This document shows, piece after piece, positions 58,628 through 64,000 of a DNA stretch of 64,000 nucleotides. The number at the start of each line of letters is the position of its first letter. Position 1 is the stretch's first letter. Under the pieces are notes generated by a model. It made no database searches. It was not told where the DNA came from and saw only the letters and a program-made list of their open reading frames with translations. The position numbers and the translations under genes were made by a program. Source of the stretch: Streptomyces sp. AC550_RSS872 (GTDB lineage Bacteria > Actinomycetota > Actinomycetes > Streptomycetales > Streptomycetaceae); contig NZ_JAGMUL010000023.1 of the NCBI RefSeq assembly GCF_019049285.1, forward strand, positions 84,091-148,090. The letters are read 5' to 3'.

Positions 58628-60208
58628 ATGGCGCGATTCAACATGCGGGCCGCCAAGGCGCGCCCCACTTCGCGCGTGACGTCGACCGGGCGAGTACTCC
58701 GTACCTACGAGGGTGGCCGGGGCCGTCAGCGGGACGCGCGTTCCGAGCTTTTCCTGCTGGCGGTCGCCAACTTCGTCTCGCAGCAGACCTTCTACGAGTC
58801 CGGCGGCGACCGTGACGACCGGTTCGCGGGGCTCGTGCGCGAGCTCGCCGTCACCGACCCGGTGTGGACGGCCGGCCTGCTCGCCTGGCTGCGCGGTGAG
58901 GGCAACCTCCGTACGGCGGCCCTCGTCGGCGCCGCCGAGTACGTGCAGGCACGCCTGGCGGCCGGGGCCACCGACGGCCCGTCGAACCGGCAGGTCATCG
59001 CCTCCGTGCTCCAGCGACCGGACGAGCCCGGCGAGCTGCTCGCGTACTGGACGGCGGTGTACGGCCGCAACGTCCCTAAGCCCGTCAAGCGCGGCGTCGC
59101 CGACGCCGTACGGCGCCTCTACAGCGGCAGGTCGCTGCTGAAGTACGACACCGCGTCCAAGGGATACCGCTTCGGCGACATCCTCAACCTGGTGCACGCG
59201 GCACCGGATCCGGACAAGCCGTGGCAGGGCGAGCTGTTCCGATACGCCCTCGACCGCCGGCACAACCCGGACACCGCTGTGCCGCCCGCGTCCAGCCGGA
59301 CGCTGGTCGCCCACCGTGAGCTGATGGCGCTGCCCGTCGAGGAGCGGCGTGCCCTGGTGACGTCGCAGGACGGCGCCGAGCGGCTCGCGGCGGCCGGGAT
59401 GACGTGGGAGGCACTGGCGGGCTGGTTGCAGGGGCCGATGGACAAGGCGGCCTGGGAGGCCGTCATTCCCTCCATGGGCTCGATGGCACTGATCCGCAAC
59501 CTGCGGAACTTCGACGAGGCGGGTGTGTCCGACGAAGTGGCGGCCCGGGTCGCCGCGCGGATCAGCGACCCCGCCGAGGTCGCACGGTCGCGGCAGTTCC
59601 CCTTCCGGTACCTCGCCGCGTACCGGCACGCGCCGTCGCTGCGCTGGGCGTACCCGCTGGAGCGGGCGCTCGGTCACTCGCTGGCCAATGTGCCCGCACT
59701 GCCCGGCCGGACGCTGATCCTCGTCGACCGCTCCGGCTCGATGTGGGGGCCGCTGTCCGACCGCTCGAAGCTCAACCGGGCCGACGCGGCGGCGATCTTC
59801 GGCACGGCGCTGGCGCTGCGGGCGAAGAAGGCGGACCTGGTGGAGTTCGGCTCCACGAGCGCCCCGGTGAAGTTCCGCGGGGGCGAGTCGGTGCTGAAGA
59901 TCCTCGGCCGCTTCGGTGGCCTGGGCGGCACCGACACCACCGAGGCGGTCCGCCGCCACTACAGGAAGCACGACCGGGTGCTGATCGTCACCGACGAGCA
60001 GTACGCGTACAGCCACCACGGCGACCCGACCGAGCAGGTCCCCGCCGACGTGCCGGTCTACACCTGGAACCTCGCCGGCTACCGGGCGGGCCACGGTCCG
60101 TCGGGCAAGGCGAACCGGCACACCTTCGGGGGTCTGTCGGACGCGGCCTTCCGGATGGTTCCGCTGCTCGAGGGCGCTCGGAACGCCGACTGGCCCTGGG
60201 CGAACTGA
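58628..60208 (+). CDS. rsr: Ro60-like TROVE-domain RNA-binding protein (Rsr)
   Basis: 526 residues, matching bacterial Rsr and animal Ro60. The N-terminal TROVE ring of alpha-helical repeats (about 20-355) includes NFVSQQTFYESGGDRDDRFA, VWTAGLLAWLRGEGNLRTAA and IPSMGSMALIRNLRNFDEAG. The C-terminal von Willebrand A domain (about 357-526) has the MIDAS motif DRSGSM (Asp-367) and LVEFGSTS / GGLGGTDTTEA / LIVTDEQ. Ro60 binds misfolded RNAs in its cavity and Y RNAs on its outer surface. In Deinococcus, Rsr with a Y RNA adapts PNPase for structured-RNA decay and helps 23S rRNA maturation and stress survival. Here three Y-RNA-like units lie directly upstream on the same strand. Confidence 0.95.
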   Translation: MARFNMRAAKARPTSRVTSTGRVLRTYEGGRGRQRDARSELFLLAVANFVSQQTFYESGGDRDDRFAGLVRELAVTDPVWTAGLLAWLRGEGNLRTAALVGAAEYVQARLAAGATDGPSNRQVIASVLQRPDEPGELLAYWTAVYGRNVPKPVKRGVADAVRRLYSGRSLLKYDTASKGYRFGDILNLVHAAPDPDKPWQGELFRYALDRRHNPDTAVPPASSRTLVAHRELMALPVEERRALVTSQDGAERLAAAGMTWEALAGWLQGPMDKAAWEAVIPSMGSMALIRNLRNFDEAGVSDEVAARVAARISDPAEVARSRQFPFRYLAAYRHAPSLRWAYPLERALGHSLANVPALPGRTLILVDRSGSMWGPLSDRSKLNRADAAAIFGTALALRAKKADLVEFGSTSAPVKFRGGESVLKILGRFGGLGGTDTTEAVRRHYRKHDRVLIVTDEQYAYSHHGDPTEQVPADVPVYTWNLAGYRAGHGPSGKANRHTFGGLSDAAFRMVPLLEGARNADWPWAN

Positions 60209-60225
60209 GGTCCGGCGGGAGCCGG

Positions 60226-60263
60226 GGGCGTGGCCCGCACTCACGGGGGTGCGGGCCACGCCC
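60226..60263 (+). terminator. rsr terminator
   Basis: A perfect 15-bp stem (GGGCGTGGCCCGCAC / GTGCGGGCCACGCCC) with an 8-nt loop begins 17 bp after the rsr stop and ends one base before the -35 of the next promoter. Confidence 0.88.
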
Positions 60264-60300
60264 TTGTCCGGGCCGGGGATTGACATCTAACATTTCAGTC
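60264..60300 (+). promoter_or_regulatory. leaderless promoter of the gntR-acdS operon
   Basis: TTGTCC (60264-60269), an 18-bp spacer and TAACAT (60288-60293) put the start site at GTG 60301, 7 nt after the -10, with no Shine-Dalgarno. TTGACATCTAACATTTCAG around it may also hold the regulator's own binding site. Confidence 0.55.
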
Positions 60301-60960
60301 GTGGAGGCGATACGGCCCGTAGGCCGGACCCTGCTCAGGGACCGGGCGTACGAAGCGATCCGGGACGCCATCGTGGCCGGGGAGATCGAGCCCGGCACGG
60401 TGGTGCGGGACGCCGATCTCGCGGAGCGGCTCGGGCTGTCGCGGGCGCCGGTGCGCGAGGCGTTCTCGCGGCTCGTGGACGAGGGGCTGCTGGAGAGCAA
60501 GCCGCAGAGCTACACCCGGGTGACCCCGGTCGTGGCCGCCGACGTACGCGACGCCGCCGCCGTGGTCGGCGCCATGCACGAGCTGGCGACACGGGTCGCC
60601 GTGCCCAGGCTGTCGGCCGCGGACGTGGAGATCATGCGCGCCGCCAACGACCGCTTCGCCGCGGCCGTCGCGACCGGTGAAGTGGATCTCGCGCTACGGG
60701 CCGACGACGAACTGCACGACGTACTGGTGCGGGTGAGCGGCAACCGCGCGGCCGCCGCCACCGTCGCCCGCTACACCCCGCTCATCCGCCGCCTGGAGCG
60801 CCGGCGCTTCGGCGAGGGCGGGACCTGCCGTTCGGCGGGGCTGCACGAACGGTTGATCGAGGCGTGCGCCGCCGCTGACGTGGACGCGGCGGTCCAGGTC
60901 ACGGCGGAGATCTGGCGCACCCTCGCCGACCTGGCCGACTCCGGCCGACCGACGCCGTGA
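60301..60960 (+). CDS. GntR-family (FadR subfamily) regulator of ACC deaminase
   Basis: 219 residues. The winged helix is [20 protein letters not shown], then [20 protein letters not shown]. The all-helical FCD ligand-binding domain (about 80-210) has the metal-ligand pattern [14 protein letters not shown]...[17 protein letters not shown] 60301 is supported by the leaderless promoter and by the position of the conserved [12 protein letters not shown] helix. Its stop overlaps a GTG upstream of acdS, so the two genes form an operon in which the regulator probably senses an amino-acid-like compound. Confidence 0.92.
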   Translation: MEAIRPVGRTLLRDRAYEAIRDAIVAGEIEPGTVVRDADLAERLGLSRAPVREAFSRLVDEGLLESKPQSYTRVTPVVAADVRDAAAVVGAMHELATRVAVPRLSAADVEIMRAANDRFAAAVATGEVDLALRADDELHDVLVRVSGNRAAAATVARYTPLIRRLERRRFGEGGTCRSAGLHERLIEACAAADVDAAVQVTAEIWRTLADLADSGRPTP

Positions 60961-60977
60961 CCATGTGGAGGCGCCCC

Positions 60978-61994
60978 ATGTCCCTCTCTTCCTACGAGCG
61001 TTACCCCCTCCTCTTCGGCCCGTCCCCCGTGCACCCCCTGGAGCGCCTGACCGCCCACCTCGGCGGCGCCTCCCTCTGGGCCAAGCGCGAGGACTGCAAC
61101 TCCGGCATCGCGTACGGCGGGAACAAGACCCGCAAGCTGGAGTACCTGGTCGCCGACGCACTGGCCAAGGGCTGCGACACCCTCGTCTCGATCGGTGGCG
61201 TGCAGTCCAACCACACCCGCCAGGTCGCCGCCGTCGCCGCCCGAGCCGGCCTCAAGTGCGTGCTGATCCAGGAGAGTTGGGTGGACTGGCCCGACTCCGT
61301 GTACGACAAGGTCGGCAACATCCTCGTCAGCCGCCTCGCCGGCGCCGACGTCCGCCTTGTGCGGGCCGGGTTCGGGATCGGCTTCAAGGAGAGCTGGGAG
61401 CAGGCGCTCAGGGAGGTCGAGGAGTCGGGCGGCAAGCCGTACGCCATCCCGGCCGGCGCCTCCGACCATCCGCTCGGCGGGCTGGGCTTCGCCGGTTGGG
61501 CGTACGAAGTCGCCCAGCAGGAGCGGGAGTTGGGCGTCTTCTTCGACACGCTGATCGTGTGCTCCGTGACCGGCTCCACCCAGGCGGGCATGGTCGCCGG
61601 CTTCGCCGCCCTGGAGGAGGCGGGCGGCCGTCCGCGCCGCGTCCTCGGCGTCGACGCCTCGGCCAAGCCCGCCACCACTCGCGAGCAGATCGCCAGGATC
61701 GCCCACAACACCGGGCAACTCATCGGAGTCAAGCGCGAGTTGACCGAGGCCGACGTCGAGCTCGACGACCGGTACCACGCGGGCACGTACGGCATCCCGG
61801 ACGAGACGACACTCCAGGCCATGCGGCTCGCCGCCGGGACGGAGGGGATGGTCACCGACCCCGTGTACGAGGGCAAGTCGATGGCCGGGATGATCGACCT
61901 GGTGGGCCGGGGGGAGATCGGGCGGGACTCGACCGTCCTGTACGCCCACCTCGGCGGCCAGCCTGCACTGAACGCCTACAGCGCGCTGTTCTGA
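60978..61994 (+). CDS. acdS: 1-aminocyclopropane-1-carboxylate (ACC) deaminase
   Basis: 338 residues, the exact usual length of ACC deaminase, a fold-type II PLP enzyme opening ACC to 2-oxobutyrate and ammonia. Signatures are [20 protein letters not shown] with the PLP Lys at about residue 50, [18 protein letters not shown], the active-site Tyr-region [10 protein letters not shown], and [19 protein letters not shown]. The close relative D-cysteine desulfhydrase cannot be fully excluded without checking active-site residues. ATG 60978 has GGAGG 6 nt upstream and is preferred over 60957 or 60963. The enzyme lowers plant ethylene, fitting a soil or root-associated organism. Confidence 0.9.
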   Translation: MSLSSYERYPLLFGPSPVHPLERLTAHLGGASLWAKREDCNSGIAYGGNKTRKLEYLVADALAKGCDTLVSIGGVQSNHTRQVAAVAARAGLKCVLIQESWVDWPDSVYDKVGNILVSRLAGADVRLVRAGFGIGFKESWEQALREVEESGGKPYAIPAGASDHPLGGLGFAGWAYEVAQQERELGVFFDTLIVCSVTGSTQAGMVAGFAALEEAGGRPRRVLGVDASAKPATTREQIARIAHNTGQLIGVKRELTEADVELDDRYHAGTYGIPDETTLQAMRLAAGTEGMVTDPVYEGKSMAGMIDLVGRGEIGRDSTVLYAHLGGQPALNAYSALF

Positions 61995-62003
61995 CCGCTG
62001 GGG

Positions 62004-62046
62004 GCGCCCCTGAAAGGGGCGCGGGGAACTGCGCGACCAGCCACGA
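62004..62046 (+). repeat. terminator hairpin fused to a short dispersed repeat, copy 3
   Basis: GCGCCCC-tgaaa-GGGGCGC (62004-62022) is a hairpin 10 bp after acdS. Its right arm begins the sequence GGGGCGCGGGGAACTGCG, then CGACCAGCCACGA, which shares both ends with the longer repeats at 28545 and 56483 but lacks their GCGGCTCCGCCGC centre. Confidence 0.65.
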
Positions 62047-62095
62047 TGGCGCCGCACGCGATCGACGACCTTTCCCGGCCCGTCGAGCGGAGCGC

Positions 62096-62101
62096 TACAG
62101 T
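62096..62101 (+). promoter_or_regulatory. -10 element for the lacI-type gene (leaderless)
   Basis: TACAGT lies 6 nt before GTG 62108. There is no Shine-Dalgarno, so the transcript is probably leaderless. No clear -35 is visible. Confidence 0.45.
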
Positions 62102-62107
62102 GCCCCC

Positions 62108-63145
62108 GTGCGGGCGGACGATCAGCAGTGGGAGACGAGTGTCGAGGGGCCTGACGGCACGCGCCGCCGGGCCACGATCCACGACGTCGCGAAGCTGGCC
62201 GGAGTGTCACGGCAGACGGTCTCCCGCGCGGTCAACGACAAGGGTGAGATCGACCCGGCCACCAAGGAACGGGTGCTGGAGGCGGCTCGGCTGCTGGACT
62301 ACCGGCCGAGCCGGTTCGCGCGCGGCATGGTGCAGAAGGGGGCCGTGACGGCCGGTCTGGTGATCCCGGATCTGATGAACCCCTTCTTCCCCGAGGTGGC
62401 CGCCGGCGTTCTGGAGGCGGCCGAGCAGCGGGGCTGGCAGGTCGTGATGTGGGACTCGCGCATCGACGAAGCCCGGGAGCGGGACGCGCTCGACGTGCTG
62501 TCCCACCAGGCCGACGCGATCATCGGCTACTTCAAGAGCCCCGACGAGGTGCTGGCCCGGCATCTCGGTGGCGTACCGCTGGTGCTGCTGGAGCGCGGCC
62601 CGCAGCAGACCCGTTTCGCGGCCGTGGGCATCGACGCCGCCGCCGGTCTCGAACAGGGCATGGCCCATCTGGTGGGCGCGGGGCATCGCAGGATCGGCAT
62701 GCTGGACGGGGTGTACGGCCCCGGCCTGCGCAGGGAGGCCTTCCTGGAGGAGGTCCGGCGCTACGGCCTGCCGGTCGACGACGGCTGGATCGCGTTGTGT
62801 GCCGAGCACAGCGTGGCCGGGGGCGAGGCCGGCATGGAGCGACTGCTGGACACCCGGCCCGACATCACCGCCGTCTTCGGCTTCAACGACCTGATCGCGG
62901 TCGGCGCCATGCGCGCCGCCCGGCGCCGTGGTCGGCGGGTCCCGGACGACCTGGCCGTCCTGGGCTTCGACGGCCTGTCGCTGGGCGAGCTGGTCGAGCC
63001 CGCCCTGACCACCCTCCACATCGACAAACGCCGACTGGGCCGACTGGCCGTCGAGCAGGTCGCCCGCCTACGAGCAGGCGAGGAACCCCTGCGGGGCGCC
63101 GACGCCTGGGTGGTGCCCGAGCTGGTGGTGCGGACTTCCGCTTGA
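62108..63145 (+). CDS. LacI-family transcriptional regulator
   Basis: 345 residues. The helix-turn-helix and hinge read RRATIHDVAKLAGVSRQTVS, then RAVNDKGEIDPATKERVLEA. The periplasmic-binding-protein-like sensor follows (about 75-345), with GLVIPDLMNPFFPEVAAGVL, DAIIGYFKSP, GHRRIGMLDGVYG, FGFNDLIAVGAMRA and DLAVLGFDGLSLGEL. No sugar operon lies nearby in the window, so the target is unknown. The start is fixed by the promoter spacing. A hairpin terminator lies about 100 bp downstream. Confidence 0.93.
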   Translation: MRADDQQWETSVEGPDGTRRRATIHDVAKLAGVSRQTVSRAVNDKGEIDPATKERVLEAARLLDYRPSRFARGMVQKGAVTAGLVIPDLMNPFFPEVAAGVLEAAEQRGWQVVMWDSRIDEARERDALDVLSHQADAIIGYFKSPDEVLARHLGGVPLVLLERGPQQTRFAAVGIDAAAGLEQGMAHLVGAGHRRIGMLDGVYGPGLRREAFLEEVRRYGLPVDDGWIALCAEHSVAGGEAGMERLLDTRPDITAVFGFNDLIAVGAMRAARRRGRRVPDDLAVLGFDGLSLGELVEPALTTLHIDKRRLGRLAVEQVARLRAGEEPLRGADAWVVPELVVRTSA

Positions 63146-63241
63146 GGCCTGCGGAGAAGGTCACCCACTGTGCCGCCCCGGCCAACCCCGATGTGCTGCA
63201 CAACGCCGACTACGCGCTCGTGACGGCCGGGGCGTTGATCT

Positions 63242-63264
63242 GGCGCCCCCTTCGAGGGGGCGCC
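63242..63264. terminator. bidirectional hairpin between lacI-type and terD-type genes
   Basis: A perfect 9-bp stem GGCGCCCCC-ttcga-GGGGGCGCC lies between two convergent genes. The remaining 63146-63348 shows no convincing ORF. Confidence 0.7.
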
Positions 63265-63348
63265 CTGGACGTCGTACGGCTGATACCGGTGATGCAGATA
63301 CGGCTGCTGGTGCGGGTGACGGGTGATGCAGTACAGCTGATGGCGTGT

Positions 63349-63999
63349 CTACAGCGCCTGGGCCGCCGGCTTCACCATTCCCCTCACCGTGCGGGACTTC
63401 ACGAAGTCGCCCATGGCCGTCATGTCCCACTCCCCGGAGAACTGCCTGATCAGCTTGGCCATCATCACGCCCGTCTGCGCCTCGGCGTTGGTGAGGTCGA
63501 AGCGGACGAGTTCCTCGCCGGAGGCGGCGTCGATCAGCCGGCAGTACGCCTTGGCGACCTCGGTGAACTTCTGGCCGGAGAAGGAGTTGACCGTGAAGAC
63601 GAGCCCGGTGACCTCCTGGGGGAGGCGCCCCAGGTCGACGGTGATGACCTCGTCGTCCCCGCCGCCCTCACCGGTGAGGTTGTCGCCGGAGTGGCGGATC
63701 GCGCCCTGCACGATCTGGAGCTTGCCGAAGTAGCAGCTGTCGATGTGGTTGCGCTGCGGGCCGTAGGCGATGACCGAGGCGTCCAGGTCGATGTCCTTGC
63801 CGCGGTAGGCCGGCTCCCAGCCGAGGCCCATCTTGACCTGGGAGAGCAGGGGGCGGCCGCCCTTGACGAGGGACACGGTCTGGTTCTTCTGGAGGCTGAC
63901 GCGGCCCTTGTCGAGGTTGATCTTCCCGGTGCCGGGCGCGGGGGGAGCGGGCGGGGCCGGGGGAGCGGCGGGGGCCTGGGGCGCCGGGGGAGTGGACAT
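63349..63999 (-). CDS. TerD-family (tellurium resistance / calcium-binding stress) protein
   Basis: 216 residues. A Pro/Ala-rich N-terminal tail (about 1-22) precedes the TerD domain, with VSLVKGGRPLLSQVKMGLGW, the calcium-binding DIDLDASVIAYG strand, IRHSGDNLTGEGGGDDEVIT and VFTVNSFSGQKFTEV. Streptomycetes carry many TerD paralogues, some affecting differentiation. The C-terminal KSRTVRGMVKPAAQAL is typical. The start ATG is at 63999, so the gene is complete but its promoter is outside the window. Confidence 0.92.
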   Translation of the reverse strand: MSTPPAPQAPAAPPAPPAPPAPGTGKINLDKGRVSLQKNQTVSLVKGGRPLLSQVKMGLGWEPAYRGKDIDLDASVIAYGPQRNHIDSCYFGKLQIVQGAIRHSGDNLTGEGGGDDEVITVDLGRLPQEVTGLVFTVNSFSGQKFTEVAKAYCRLIDAASGEELVRFDLTNAEAQTGVMMAKLIRQFSGEWDMTAMGDFVKSRTVRGMVKPAAQAL

Positions 64000-64000
64000 C

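Overview
The window is high-GC actinobacterial chromosome, almost certainly Streptomyces. It carries the sporulation regulator whiA directly downstream of the end of yvcK, many GTG starts, GTGA/ATGA stop-start overlaps, several promoters that place a start codon at +1 (leaderless), rare TTA codons, and a gene order (whiA, gap-pgk-tpi-secG, pgi, opcA-zwf-tal-tkt, ctaB, ctaA, suf) that I recognise from the S. coelicolor core chromosome. Nearly all of it is core genome. Accessory material is confined to small islets and decayed genes.

Layout. 1-5.8 kb: end of yvcK, whiA, a decayed secreted carboxypeptidase, then gap, pgk, tpiA and secG. 6-9.5 kb: an RbpA-family protein, an MFS exporter with a TTA codon, and pgi. 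9.6-13.3 kb (minus): an FtsX-type ABC transporter with a PadR regulator. 13.4-20.1 kb: a sugar uptake locus with two solute-binding proteins, a GH13 glucosidase and two permeases, one with an extracellular beta-sandwich insert. 20.1-26.8 kb (minus): pentose phosphate cluster tkt-tal-zwf-opcA-pgl. 27.2-34.3 kb: ctaB, an amidohydrolase, a frameshifted nucleotidyltransferase, ctaA, an ABC-2 drug exporter and an AAC(3)-like acetyltransferase. 34.4-41 kb: the complete sufR-B-D-Rieske-C-S-U-T Fe-S assembly operon behind a possible iron box. 41-48.3 kb: an AbfB-domain protein, an SMR-TetR pair with twin operators, dapD, a low-GC islet, a small secreted peptide, a decayed sigma factor and its decayed partner, a 16-bp tandem repeat and dapA. 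48.5-54.7 kb: small envelope-associated proteins, an HTH/SRPBCC pair and a secreted nuclease. 55-64 kb: a conserved unknown, a PhoX-type phosphatase with a PHO box, the Ro60 (rsr) locus, ACC deaminase with a GntR regulator, a LacI regulator and a TerD protein.

Most interesting region: 58.17-60.21 kb. The roughly 490-bp gap before the TROVE/Ro60 gene is not empty. It folds as three tandem Y-RNA-like units that share the same 5' internal-loop motif (GTGCG), the same 3' motif (GATCT), a TACTTC box and a single mismatch at the same position (4th pair) of the upper helix. Two units carry tRNA-like modules in circularly permuted order (T arm, acceptor 3' strand, acceptor 5' strand, D arm), one class I-like and one class II-like with a variable arm. 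The middle unit is a bare hairpin. A promoter-like sequence places transcription start at the first helix. This looks like a multi-Y-RNA Ro ribonucleoprotein locus, related to the YrlA tRNA-mimic Y RNAs known from other bacteria.

All calls come from reading the sequence. No database search was run, so family assignments rest on recognised motifs and remembered family features.
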